38,494 nucleotides of DNA from Melioribacteraceae bacterium (GCA_015486905.1 WFQV01000247.1:1-38494); one strand, 5' to 3'. Positions 26,615-35,884 are shown, counted from the first letter of the stretch. The notes: generated by a model from the sequence alone, not told the origin. Program-made: numbers and translations.

Positions 26615-29201
26615 ATATAGAATAAATAGAGAATTATTGATTGAAATTTATAATAAGCGTGATAAGCTTATAAAATCTCTCTGTGTCGAATTGGATGAAA
26701 AACTCAATATAGGCACAAATGAAAATATTTCGTACTATAATCATCTAAGACTGATGCTTGACGAAATCGAAGGAAATATTGGCTTTATCCCTCGTGAAAA
26801 TTGCGATATTCTCCCCTTTCCGCCGAAATATAATTTTGTGCAATCTAATTTCGGATTTTCATTGCCGATTTCCGGTCAGGATATGACGACAATTCATTCC
26901 TTCGGTTATTTTGAACCGACTGAAACGGTGCTGATACAAAGAATATCGGAATTTTCAAATTTACTTATTGACGTAGGGGCTAATATAGGATATTTTAGCT
27001 TGTTATTTAAGCAATATTCAGAGCATGATTCCAAAGTTTATGCCTTCGAACCGGAAAAATTGAATTTTCATAAATTAAAAGCCACTATTGAAAGAAACAA
27101 TTTTGTTGATGAAATAATCCCTTATGAATTGGCTGTTAGTAATGAAAATACTGAGAAAGAATTATATATAAATAAGAGAGGGTCCGGTGGGCACTCTCTT
27201 CACAAAGTTCAACCCGAAATCTTCTCGGATAAGAAAGAAATCATTAATACAGTAAAATTAGATGATTTTATTGAAACCGAACAAATAAATGCAAATGACT
27301 GCGTATTAAAAATTGATATTGAAGGAGCGGAAATAGAAGCGTTGGAAGGCGCTTATAACCTACTGCAAAATCGTAAACCGATTGCAATTTTGATTGAAAT
27401 ATGGAAAAATGCAGTTGTTCCCAGAGAAGAAACAATTAAGAAATTGCTTTCTTGGGGTTATACTGGTTATTCAATTCAAAAAGCAACCAAAGGGAAACCT
27501 CTGATTCAACCAATATTACTACAAAATAATGAAATTAACGTTTCATTTAACGATAATTATATTTTTTTCCGAGACGATGCGCAAACTTTAATTGACGTTT
27601 GCCTTCAACCGTTAAAGTGGCATGAATTAGTCTCGGATAAGTTAATTGAATACTTATTAACTCTTCAAGAGCATGCATTACTACAGTTATCTGAAAAATA
27701 CGCCGAGTTGCCAAAAGAATTATCAAATTATTGCATCCATTATATCAGCGCATCGGATGGCGGCTACCCTGTATTTGACGTTGATTATCATTCTGCCCTA
27801 AAAGCATATTTACGCTTTCACCACAATTCCGGCGGCCCAGCTGTACTTTCTTTTATTAATAAGAATAATAATAATGTTGAAACGTCCTTAGTAGTCGGTG
27901 AGTCCGAAAAATATAAAAGCGAAAACGGGCATTATAATATTCCGCCTAAAGATTTAACAAAAATTGTAACAAAAGATATTGAGAAATATAGACCTGATTT
28001 TGTTTTATTAATGCCGAACAATGCCACTTCTTTTACAAAAAATGAACTGGAAGAATTAAAATCCAAATTTTCAATTTATTTGGCTGCAAGAGATGGTGAT
28101 GCTTGTGCATATAGCAAAGAAAGAATAAGCAGAAATTTACAACTTGCTGATGTCGTCGATCATTTTATTTCAGTGGATGGAGAATTTGTAGAAAATGCTA
28201 TTATAAATGGTTTTAAAAATGTGGAATACATCCCTTCATTTACTAATAAGCATTACTCGAATTATAATACTCTTCATAAAAAATATGATATTCTGTTTGC
28301 AGGCTATGGCGGAAACGGATTATTAATGGATAACGGTTCATATATGTACTCGGATCGCAGAAAAATTATTTCCGAAATCAACGATGTTTTCGGCGAAAGA
28401 CTGTTTGTAATAGGTAAAGGTTATAATGATTTATCGCTTAAAAATTATCTTGACGAGTTTATCGGAATAGACGAACTCCAAAATTATATAGCAAAAGCAA
28501 AAATATTATTGGCTCACGATGGTCCCTTCCTGAAAGGCTTTACTTCCGTAAGAATATTCAGAGCGATAAATACAGGAACATTTGTATTAATAAAATACTT
28601 CCCCGGCATCGAAAATTTATTCGTCAATCATAAGCACATCGTTTGGTATCATGGAAATGATGAAGCTATAAATCTAATTCGATACTATTTAGATAATGAA
28701 GAGGAACGAGAAAAAATTGCAACTCAAGGGAAAAACTATTTATCAGACATGAAAGGTTGGCGAAGAAAATCAATTCTTATAGATTATCTTATGCAAAAGT
28801 CACTGGGGAACAAAAATTCCTTCGCAGAATTGTACGGGGATTATTCTATTCCTAAAGAATTACAAAATCATGAATTGCTATTAAAATATATATCCGTTTT
28901 AAAATCGTATATACCTAATCCAAATCTTTTTGATTTGGTAATTTACGCGGAACTGCAAATTAAGCAAAATAATTTGAACGAAGCTAAAAAAATCCTTACT
29001 GCTATTTTGGAATATGACCGTTACTATCTCCCGGCATTTGAGGACTTGGTAGTTGTTTCGTTGCTTGAAGGCGATGAAAAAACGGCTTTAGAATTTGCAA
29101 ATGAAGCGCTTCTAATTGAGAGGAATAACTCAAACATTTTGGATAATCTTCAATCAATTCAAAAAATACACAATACTCTGGAGACAAAATTATACTTATG
29201 A
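26607..29201 (+). CDS. Fused FkbM-type methyltransferase and glycosyltransferase with TPR tail
   Basis: 864 aa. Residues about 115-300 are an FkbM methyltransferase: LIDVGANIGYFSLLF, VYAFEPEKLNF, LKIDIEGAEIEALEGA. Residues about 440-740 look like a GT-B glycosyltransferase of the CgeB/Glyco_trans_1_2 type (YDILFAGYGGNGLLMD, LLAHDGPFLKGFTSVRIFRA, then GTFVLIKYFPGIENLF). From about 770 two TPR-like units follow (LNEAKKILTAILEYDRYY, DEKTALEFANEALLIE). It likely adds and O-methylates a sugar on a glycan; acceptor unknown. The start is supported by GGAAAG. Confidence 0.8.
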   Translation: MNRYRINRELLIEIYNKRDKLIKSLCVELDEKLNIGTNENISYYNHLRLMLDEIEGNIGFIPRENCDILPFPPKYNFVQSNFGFSLPISGQDMTTIHSFGYFEPTETVLIQRISEFSNLLIDVGANIGYFSLLFKQYSEHDSKVYAFEPEKLNFHKLKATIERNNFVDEIIPYELAVSNENTEKELYINKRGSGGHSLHKVQPEIFSDKKEIINTVKLDDFIETEQINANDCVLKIDIEGAEIEALEGAYNLLQNRKPIAILIEIWKNAVVPREETIKKLLSWGYTGYSIQKATKGKPLIQPILLQNNEINVSFNDNYIFFRDDAQTLIDVCLQPLKWHELVSDKLIEYLLTLQEHALLQLSEKYAELPKELSNYCIHYISASDGGYPVFDVDYHSALKAYLRFHHNSGGPAVLSFINKNNNNVETSLVVGESEKYKSENGHYNIPPKDLTKIVTKDIEKYRPDFVLLMPNNATSFTKNELEELKSKFSIYLAARDGDACAYSKERISRNLQLADVVDHFISVDGEFVENAIINGFKNVEYIPSFTNKHYSNYNTLHKKYDILFAGYGGNGLLMDNGSYMYSDRRKIISEINDVFGERLFVIGKGYNDLSLKNYLDEFIGIDELQNYIAKAKILLAHDGPFLKGFTSVRIFRAINTGTFVLIKYFPGIENLFVNHKHIVWYHGNDEAINLIRYYLDNEEEREKIATQGKNYLSDMKGWRRKSILIDYLMQKSLGNKNSFAELYGDYSIPKELQNHELLLKYISVLKSYIPNPNLFDLVIYAELQIKQNNLNEAKKILTAILEYDRYYLPAFEDLVVVSLLEGDEKTALEFANEALLIERNNSNILDNLQSIQKIHNTLETKLYL

Positions 29202-29216
29202 AATAAAGGACAAGTT

Positions 29217-32200
29217 ATGACAATAGGAATGGATAGAATATTTGATAAAAAGTTTAATCAATATTTCCGTAACAAGAAATTTAGCGAATTTCTGAAACTC
29301 TTAATTAACGCTTCTGAATCAGTACTAGATATAGGATGTGGAATAGGTGATTATTTAAAATATACAAACGAAAAACAAAGAGTAGTGGCAGTTGAACCGC
29401 ATGCTCCGTATATAGAAAAAGCTAAAGAAGCAGTCCCGTGGGCAAAATTCATAAATACGGACGCGTTAAGTTATTTTAAGAATTCCGAGGAAGAATTCGA
29501 TTTAATATTATTGATTGACGTTGTGGAACATTTGGAAGAAAATGACTCTTTTGAACTCGTTAAAGAGGCCAAAAAACATTGTAAAAAAATAATATTTTCA
29601 CAAATACCTATAGGCAAGCACGAACGACATGAAGACATATGGGGACTGGGTGGAGAATATTGGCAAACACATCGCTCCACATGGAACGAAGAAAAGTTAA
29701 GATCCTTAGGGTTCAGTTATTATCAAATTTGGAATAACTGGTACGACTGGAAAGAGACCAAAGAGAAATCAAATGATACATCAGTGGCCTTTTATTGGAA
29801 AGCTCCCCCCATTTCTGTTGTTATCCCCTCTTACAATCAGTCTGAATGGCTTCCTAAAACATTGAATAGTCTTTTGGCTCAAACTTATCCGTTCTGGGAA
29901 GCCGTAGTTGTTGACGATGGATCTACCGATGAAACATGGGAAATAATTCAAAAATATTCCGCTTTGGATGTGAGAATAAAAGGTTACCATAAAGAAAATG
30001 GCGGAATATCCTCGGCGTTAAATTACGGTATCAATAAAAGCAAAGGTAAATATTTTTGCTGGTTGAGTTCCGATGATTTGTACTATCCCGAAAAATTGGA
30101 ATTACAAATTGAGGCCTATGGCAAATTGACCGAGGATTATGGGATTGTATTCGGTCAATTCGATTTAATTGATGCTGATGATAATGTTACGATCACAAAA
30201 CAAAGCAAGCCTTTTTTCGATGGACTTGAATTTCCACAGCAATTAAAATACGATATTATAGACGGATGTACTGTGATGATACCGTTAAAAATACTGAAGG
30301 AACTTAATGGATTTAACCCGCAATTCAAGCACGCTCAGGATACCGAACTTTGGTTTCGAATAGCCGCTAAAGGATATAAATTTTATTACATCCCGCAAAA
30401 GATAGTAAAAAGAAGAGTTCACGAACAACAGGGTTTTACCGATTTTCAAGACGATTGCAGACTCGACGGTTACGAAATAGTTAATTTCTATATCAGTCGA
30501 TATTCATTCATCGAGTTTTACAAAAATGTCGATTGGAATGACAAAGACAGCTTTGCTACTTTTCTTTCACAATTTTTTGACATGATTTCAGATCCCGATT
30601 GTCATATAAATTATGATATTCTCAGAGAAAAATTCTGGAATTGGTTTGTTAAAGGATTAAAACAATTACCCAATAACATTGCAAAACAAATTGTACAGAT
30701 CGGAGTAGAGTTCTTTAACGCAAAGGGACACTGGATGCATAAAGATTATTTTGATAAATTCAGTCAGCTTTTAATTTATTTTAAAACCAATGTAAATAGT
30801 AAAAATCCAATAAAAATTGAAAATATATTTCATGATTTAAATAAGTTTGATAGGAAAGACAGCGATTTCGCTGAAAATTTATTTGCACATGCCGAAAAGT
30901 TTTATTCGGCTTCGGAATTCGAAGAGGCGATTTCTCTTTATAAATATCTAGCTGATTATGATAATAAATTTACTGAACGGGCATTCGAGAAGTTCAAAGA
31001 ATTATGTTTTACATTTGGGAAATACGAATTATTCGTGAAATCATTCCGCAGAAAAAAAAGGATCACAGAATTTGACGATAAGACTAAGCTTCTGTACATT
31101 TGGGCAAAAATTCAAATTAGAGAAAGTTCTGACATTAACGACATAATTGAAACCATTGAAGATGAAAAACTTAAATCTATTGCTAAATCCTATTATACTA
31201 AAGAATACGACAATACGGAAAAGGATAATATCCTTATTTGGAATTTTGAAGCGATATTTGACAGAATTGAACATTACCTTAAGATAAGGTGCGATAAATG
31301 CGATTATCAAAATAACGTAGCCCTTACTTTCGATTTAGTGGAAGAGCCTACAACAAGGAATTATATTTGCTTTAATTGTTTTAGCCCCTATCAAATAAGT
31401 GATTCCTTAATGAAGGAATATTTTCTATCTCGAATGTCTAAAGAAGACAAAAGTCTCAATGTGTCGGAAACGCCAAGCATTACTTACATTATGCGTTATA
31501 CCGATCGGATTGGCGGGGGGGTAAATATCGCTTTCGAACAAATTAAAAAATTGTATGCTTTGGGATGTAAAATTAAAATTTACTCGACTTCAGATTATCC
31601 TTCGTGGACTCAACTTCCCGGAGAATTTACTAAAGTTAAAGATCATTATCTTATCGAAAAAATCGACACGGATATAGCGATTGTTTTCTCGATCTACGAT
31701 GTGCCCAAAATAATTGATAAAATACATCCAAGCAGAATATATCATTTTTCACAAGGTTACGAAGGTTATCATTTGGGAAATGATTTCGAAACTATTAGAA
31801 TGGATAAATATTTTTATTATCAACTTCACGCTTTGCCGGTAAATAATATTGTAGTCTCCGAACACTTAAAGAATTTGTTTAAAGAGAAATTCCATCGAGA
31901 AGCTTATCTGATTCCGAATTATATAAACTCGAATATATTTCATCCTGACCCTGATATTGAAAAAGAACCATATTCAATTCTCTTTATAGGTAACCCCTAC
32001 TTTACACTGAAAGGATTTGGTTTTCTGGTGAACTCGATTGCCGAATTAGCGGAAAGAAAAAACATAAAACAACAAATTCAATTGTATGTCGTTTGGGGCG
32101 GCGATGAAATTATTCCTAACGAAAATCAATATGAAACCACACAATTAAAGGTGCATTTCATTAAGAAATTATTACAGCAGCAAGTCGCCGAATTGATGAA

Positions 32201-32834
32201 CAGAAATTCTCTATTCGTATCATGCTCAATGTATGAAGGTTTCGGACTGCCTATATTGGAAGCAATGGCATGTGGCACTCCTGTAATTTCTACAAGAAAT
32301 TTAGGCTCCGAATCATTCTGCATCGATGGCGAAAATTGTTTTCTTGTAGATTATAATGATTCTCAAACATTAGGCGAGCGAATATTTGAAATATTATTCG
32401 GTCAAACAGAATTGATCGAAATACTTAAAAATGGTATAATTACCGCGAATAAATTTTCAAAAAAAAAATCGGATACAGCATTCATAGAAGTATTTGAAAC
32501 AATATTTCAAAAAAGTTTCCCAGAGGAACTTAAATCAAGATTTCTTGATTATGAAGAAGTTGAGCTTGAACAAAATTTACTTCTTTTAGATAAAAAATTA
32601 AATAATTTCCGGAATAAGAAAACAGCCAATGAAACAATTCAAATTGGAAACGAGAAGGAAGTATTAACCGGAATATTAAGTTTAGTAGAAAAAGAAGATA
32701 TCACTTCTGCTATAGAACTGATTGATCAAGCTATTCAATCGTATGAAAAAGCAAATTGGGAAACGCCTTTGGAGGATTTAGTTAGTTTAAGAAAATCATT
32801 ATTTAACACTACAAAAGAAAAAGAAAAACCGTAG
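29217..32834 (+). CDS. Giant fused methyltransferase, GT2 and GT4 glycosyltransferase
   Basis: 1205 aa. Order: class I SAM methyltransferase (residues 1-180; VLDIGCGIGDYLKY, DLILLIDVVEHLEEN); GT2 (about 197-420; ISVVIPSYNQSEWLPKTL, VVVDDGSTDET, CWLSSDD); helical spacer; two CxxC pairs at about 691-721 (RCDKCD ... CFNC), a zinc knuckle; GT4 (about 750-1090; DRIGGGVNIAF, SMYEGFGLPILEAMACGTPV); charged tail. The stop codon TAG lies inside a REP palindrome at 32831-32858, so the native C-terminus may have been changed by that insertion. An AAAGGA site precedes the ATG. One chain with two transferases suggests stepwise addition of two sugars. Confidence 0.85.
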   Translation: MTIGMDRIFDKKFNQYFRNKKFSEFLKLLINASESVLDIGCGIGDYLKYTNEKQRVVAVEPHAPYIEKAKEAVPWAKFINTDALSYFKNSEEEFDLILLIDVVEHLEENDSFELVKEAKKHCKKIIFSQIPIGKHERHEDIWGLGGEYWQTHRSTWNEEKLRSLGFSYYQIWNNWYDWKETKEKSNDTSVAFYWKAPPISVVIPSYNQSEWLPKTLNSLLAQTYPFWEAVVVDDGSTDETWEIIQKYSALDVRIKGYHKENGGISSALNYGINKSKGKYFCWLSSDDLYYPEKLELQIEAYGKLTEDYGIVFGQFDLIDADDNVTITKQSKPFFDGLEFPQQLKYDIIDGCTVMIPLKILKELNGFNPQFKHAQDTELWFRIAAKGYKFYYIPQKIVKRRVHEQQGFTDFQDDCRLDGYEIVNFYISRYSFIEFYKNVDWNDKDSFATFLSQFFDMISDPDCHINYDILREKFWNWFVKGLKQLPNNIAKQIVQIGVEFFNAKGHWMHKDYFDKFSQLLIYFKTNVNSKNPIKIENIFHDLNKFDRKDSDFAENLFAHAEKFYSASEFEEAISLYKYLADYDNKFTERAFEKFKELCFTFGKYELFVKSFRRKKRITEFDDKTKLLYIWAKIQIRESSDINDIIETIEDEKLKSIAKSYYTKEYDNTEKDNILIWNFEAIFDRIEHYLKIRCDKCDYQNNVALTFDLVEEPTTRNYICFNCFSPYQISDSLMKEYFLSRMSKEDKSLNVSETPSITYIMRYTDRIGGGVNIAFEQIKKLYALGCKIKIYSTSDYPSWTQLPGEFTKVKDHYLIEKIDTDIAIVFSIYDVPKIIDKIHPSRIYHFSQGYEGYHLGNDFETIRMDKYFYYQLHALPVNNIVVSEHLKNLFKEKFHREAYLIPNYINSNIFHPDPDIEKEPYSILFIGNPYFTLKGFGFLVNSIAELAERKNIKQQIQLYVVWGGDEIIPNENQYETTQLKVHFIKKLLQQQVAELMNRNSLFVSCSMYEGFGLPILEAMACGTPVISTRNLGSESFCIDGENCFLVDYNDSQTLGERIFEILFGQTELIEILKNGIITANKFSKKKSDTAFIEVFETIFQKSFPEELKSRFLDYEEVELEQNLLLLDKKLNNFRNKKTANETIQIGNEKEVLTGILSLVEKEDITSAIELIDQAIQSYEKANWETPLEDLVSLRKSLFNTTKEKEKP

Positions 32835-33134
32835 GGACAAGGCATGCCTTGTCCCTACATTCAGGTTATCAATTATTATTATTCCGTGGATGTGGTTCGG
32901 CATTATTACGTATTCATCTAATTCTGTTTCCGGGAAATGTTCTGGGATTTCATTCCAACATTTTTCGGCAATTTTGCCTAATTTGTTTGGGAACATCTCG
33001 CCGTTTTTTATCCTACCGAAATGTTTAACATTATTCTTCGTGCATATTGTTACATAATACCATCCACAATTTGAATAATCATATTCTTTTAATCTGTTCG
33101 GTTTTCGTTCGGGACGTCTTTCCTTTGTTAACAT
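32799..33134 (-). pseudogene. REP-associated tyrosine transposase (RAYT), C-terminally truncated
   Basis: The reading frame encodes the RAYT/Y1 N-terminal half: NRLKEYDYSNCGWYYVTICT, then KLGKIAEKCWNEIPEHF and LDEYVIMPNHIHGIII, where HIH is the HUH metal motif. After IIIDNLN it enters the palindrome (VGTRHALSLR) and ends in a Phe run antisense to the glycosyltransferase gene, so the catalytic Tyr helix is missing. I start it at the ATG 33134; a TTG at 33167 is possible. Full RAYTs are about 170-250 aa, so this is a remnant unless short forms are active. Confidence 0.8.
32831..32858. repeat. REP-type perfect palindrome
   Basis: 28-bp perfect palindrome, each arm GTAGGGACAAGGCA. It belongs to a palindrome type widely seen beside RAYT transposase genes. 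Here it holds the TAG stop of the glycosyltransferase on the plus strand and encodes VGTRHALSL in the RAYT frame on the minus strand. Confidence 0.85.
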
Positions 33135-33167
33135 TTCTGATAATTCATTTTGATAATTTATACGCAA

Positions 33168-33439
33168 CTATTTTATTCTCAATTCACTCTGCTCCGCTTT
33201 ATTGGTGCAAGTCGCTCATACGTGCGGGTGAAACGCCGATAGCCGAGTTCTTCCCAACCCATTACCCTGTAATCCCCCTTTCCTTCCAGAATATAAGGGA
33301 AATGCGACAATCTTAAGTTTTCGCCTATCTCAAAAGTGAAATGGGTTTTTCATTAAGAACGCGGAGAATCGCATGATTTGCCTGGATGACGAAAATTTTA
33401 TCGGGTGTTTTGTCAACTATCATTTTGCCGTTTATTTTT
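33168..33439. other. Unassigned non-coding stretch upstream of the hairpin element
   Basis: No convincing ORF on either strand. It looks like debris of a mobile element: it begins right at the 5' side of the RAYT remnant and ends near a 16-bp perfect palindrome (TTAGTCAT and its complement, 33440-33455). I could not identify a gene, tRNA or terminator in it. Confidence 0.4.
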
Positions 33440-33476
33440 TTAGTCATATGACTAATAATGCAGTCGTTAAAACACT

Positions 33477-34018
33477 CCCACGGATAAATCCGTGGGTTAA
33501 GGGGATTTTAAATTCCTTGCGTCGCGCATTTTGCGGTGTGAAATTAACTGAAAAACGTAGCACAGTTTGCTGAGTCTCGCATTTTGCAGGAGAGCAAACT
33601 GTGAAAATTTGTTCTTCCATGAAATTTTGTTTTTTTCAAATTACGCAGATTGACCCTCCCCCGCATTTTGCGTGGGATTAATCAATCTACGCTAGGGTTT
33701 AACAAAACCTCACCGACACCGAATGGGTCTAAAGTTGGTAGGAAAAATGGATTAGAAATAATCCTACGATGCCGAAGGTTTCGAAGTGAAGATTTCAATT
33801 CTTTTAGTGAGCTGGTTAAGTAGGCAGGTTGCTACGCTCCAACACAATTATTTCATTAACCAACAGCTTCAGCTGTTGGGAAGTAGAGTAAAGGGAAAAA
33901 TCCGCAACATGTTTACAGGTTTTAAGGTAGAATACTTTTACAGGGTGGGAAAAACAGTGAACTGATTTTGGGAAAGTTCAGGCTTTTCTTAGTACATCCC
34001 CACGACCGAAGTCGTGGG
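33477..34018 (+). mobile_element. ORF-less IS200/IS605-like unit bounded by matched hairpins
   Basis: The left hairpin 33477-33496 (CCCACGGAT/ATCCGTGGG) and right hairpin 33999-34018 (CCCACGAC/GTCGTGGG) share CCCACG...CGTGGG. Both are followed by GTTAA and are in the same orientation. This is the subterminal-palindrome layout of IS200/IS605-family ends, which transpose as single strands. No transposase, TnpB or IscB ORF remains inside; the interior is almost all predicted RNA structure. It may be a non-autonomous derivative or a relic. Exact ends and cleavage sites cannot be fixed from one copy. Confidence 0.5.
33505..33880 (+). ncRNA. Candidate structured RNA (HEARO/omega-like) inside the element
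   Basis: Successive stems on the plus strand: CACAGTTTGCT/AGCAAACTGTG (33561-33603); CGCAGATTGA/TCAATCTACG with inner TCCC/GGGA (33644-33692); CCGAC/GTTGG (about 33713-33738); GGATTA-GAAA-TAATCC with a GNRA loop (33749-33764); CGAA/TTCG (33773-33783); GTAG/CTAC near 33820; CCAACAGC-TTCA-GCTGTTGG (33860-33879). Three positions repeat GCATTTTGC as an apical segment. Dense pairing without an ORF between IS605-like ends resembles the guide RNAs of IscB/TnpB elements, but no nuclease gene is present. Family assignment is inference. Confidence 0.45.
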
Positions 34019-34142
34019 TTAACGACATAAAGATTTCGGTTGTAATGAATAGTTGAGTTTTGTTTAGATTCCAATAGTTGTAAATGAAATTAGAAATATT
34101 AACACTCCTTTGACCATTCACAATTCACCATCCAATTATCCA

Positions 34143-34265
34143 ACTTGTCTCGGCGTAGCCTGAGCATAGCGAAGGCGAAGTCGGACCTGTCACGGCGTAG
34201 CTCGAGCGCAGCGAGAGCGAAGTCGGACCTGTCACGACGAATCCCAACCTGTCTTGAGAAGTCGG
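34143..34265. repeat. 42-bp tandem repeat with a compensated stem
   Basis: Two good copies (cores starting CGGCGTAGC at 34151 and 34193) and a degraded third (34235). Each good copy has a hairpin: GCCT/AGGC (34158-34161 with 34173-34176) in the first and GCTC/GAGC (34200-34203 with 34215-34218) in the second, around a shared GAGCxxAGCGA loop. The rest of 34019-34476 is AT-rich and shows no gene; it presumably holds the wecB promoter. Confidence 0.7.
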
Positions 34266-34476
34266 ATCTTTCTAACGTCTTACCTCTTACGTCTCGCGTT
34301 TAACTATTTCTTATTTTTTGTTTCTTCTTTCTTATTTTTTTACCACAGATTTTAAACCCGTACCGAAATAATATTTTATTAAAATTTTACAGCCAGAAAT
34401 TTTCCTCCCCCAATTTTGTTTCGAATCAATATTGCAATATTTTTGCCAATCGGATTTTAATTTTTGAGAGCATTAG

Positions 34477-35595
34477 ATGAAAATAATATCGGTTGTAGGT
34501 GCACGCCCCAACTTCATGAAAGTAGCTCCTATTCACAGGGCAATTGAAAAAGCAAAGCAAAACTGGGCTGACACAAATAAACTTCAGCATTTAATTTGCC
34601 ACACGGGGCAGCATTACGACGAAAAGATGTCTAAAATATTCTTTGATGATTTGGAACTCCCGCAGCCGGATTTCTACCTCGGTGTGGGCAGCGGAACACA
34701 CGCCGAACAAACCGGCAAAATAATGATGGAATTCGAGAAAATCCTTTTTAAAGAAAAGCCCGATTACGTGCTCGTAGTCGGAGATGTTAATTCCACCATC
34801 GCATGCACACTTACTGCGGCAAAACTCCACATTAAAACTATTCACGTGGAAGCCGGATTGCGAAGTAACGACAGAAAAATGCCCGAAGAAATTAACCGGG
34901 TGCTGACGGATTCCATCTCCGATTTGCTTTTTGTTACCGAAAAAAGCGGATTGGAAAATCTGAAACAAGAAGGGGCGGCGGACAGTAAAGTTTATTTCGT
35001 CGGAAATGTAATGATTGATAGTGTTGCTTACTATTTAAATAAAACCGACACATCCGAAATATTAAGCGATTTAAACGTGGAAGCAGGCAAATTTATTTTG
35101 GTTACTTTACACCGCCCCAGCAATGTTGATGAACCCGAGCAGCTAAAACAAATAATGGAAATGCTTGCAAGGCTCTCCAAACGGCGAAAGGTCGTTTTCC
35201 CCGTACATCCGAGAACACTTAAAAATTTGGACAAATTCGGACTCTCCTCTTCCGTTCCCGATTCAATTATTTTAACAGAGCCAATTGGCTACATTGATTT
35301 TTTAACATTAACCAAAAACGCCGAGTTAATTTTAACGGATTCGGGCGGTATTCAGGAAGAATCCACTTACCTTGGCGTGCAATGTATTACGCTGCGCGAC
35401 ACTACCGAAAGACCCGTCACAGTTGAGGTTGGTACAAACCAACTATTAGGGAACAATCTCGAATTGGCTGAGAAGACTGCAAACGAAGTGCTCGACGGTA
35501 AAAAGAAACAAGGTAAAATTCCCGAACTTTGGGATGGTCACACAGCCGAAAGAATTGTAAATGTTCTTCTTCAACTTGAAAAGGAAACGAAATGA
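34477..35595 (+). CDS. wecB: UDP-N-acetylglucosamine 2-epimerase (WecB/MnaA/WbpI family)
   Basis: 372 aa, normal length. Motifs: GARPNFMKVAPI, HTGQHYDEKMS, VVGDVNSTIAC, HVEAGLRSNDRKMPEEINR, TLHRPSNVDEPEQL, HPRTLKNL, LTDSGGIQEESTYLGV, LRDTTERPVT. It converts UDP-GlcNAc to UDP-ManNAc or, given the wbpB-like and wbpD-like genes downstream, the diacetamido-uronic acid analogue (WbpI role). The second 2-epimerase in the window (23221) is much more divergent. A GAGAG site lies 8 nt before the ATG. Confidence 0.93.
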   Translation: MKIISVVGARPNFMKVAPIHRAIEKAKQNWADTNKLQHLICHTGQHYDEKMSKIFFDDLELPQPDFYLGVGSGTHAEQTGKIMMEFEKILFKEKPDYVLVVGDVNSTIACTLTAAKLHIKTIHVEAGLRSNDRKMPEEINRVLTDSISDLLFVTEKSGLENLKQEGAADSKVYFVGNVMIDSVAYYLNKTDTSEILSDLNVEAGKFILVTLHRPSNVDEPEQLKQIMEMLARLSKRRKVVFPVHPRTLKNLDKFGLSSSVPDSIILTEPIGYIDFLTLTKNAELILTDSGGIQEESTYLGVQCITLRDTTERPVTVEVGTNQLLGNNLELAEKTANEVLDGKKKQGKIPELWDGHTAERIVNVLLQLEKETK

Positions 35596-35884
35596 AACGG
35601 ATATGGCTAAGTTTAAGATACTCAAATAAATGATTATTAATTATTTGCTATGAATGTATTAAGATTAAATTGATTGGATGGTTGGATGAATGGATGAATG
35701 GATAGTCCGAATTCTCCCAAATTATTCGGGGTTCGGCGCAACAGATTGGATAAATGTTCTGTGATTTTTTGGTTAGAAATTAAATTTAAGGCTAAGGCTA
35801 AGGTTGAGACTTGTTAAAGATTACCGAAAGACAAAGCCTGCAAAATAATTTAAACAAAGCTCCGGATGAGCAACATCTCATTAA
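35596..35884. other. Intergenic DNA with short repeats, no gene seen
   Basis: Holds a short tandem GGATGAAT run near 35688-35702, a CCGAAT/ATTCGG stem near 35707-35730 that could end the wecB transcript (no clear U-tract), and a doubled CTAAGG. No ORF or RNA gene is supported. Confidence 0.4.

Noticed and set aside
33168..33470. Possible group II intron fragment (phrases such as GTGCGGGTGAAACGCC)
   Set aside because: No domain V hairpin, no reverse transcriptase ORF and no exon context; resemblance is only local.
33373..33573. 66-aa plus-strand ORF across the left hairpin of the element
   Set aside because: It reads through the structured hairpins and has no ribosome site or recognisable domain.
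33526..33671. CRISPR-like repeat from the three GCATTTTGC copies
   Set aside because: The repeated unit is only 9 bp, spacing is uneven (53 and 84 bp) and each copy is the apex of its own hairpin.
35688..35702. Short GGATGAAT tandem run as a phase-variation repeat
   Set aside because: Only about two units, intergenic, and not inside a promoter spacing that can be recognised.
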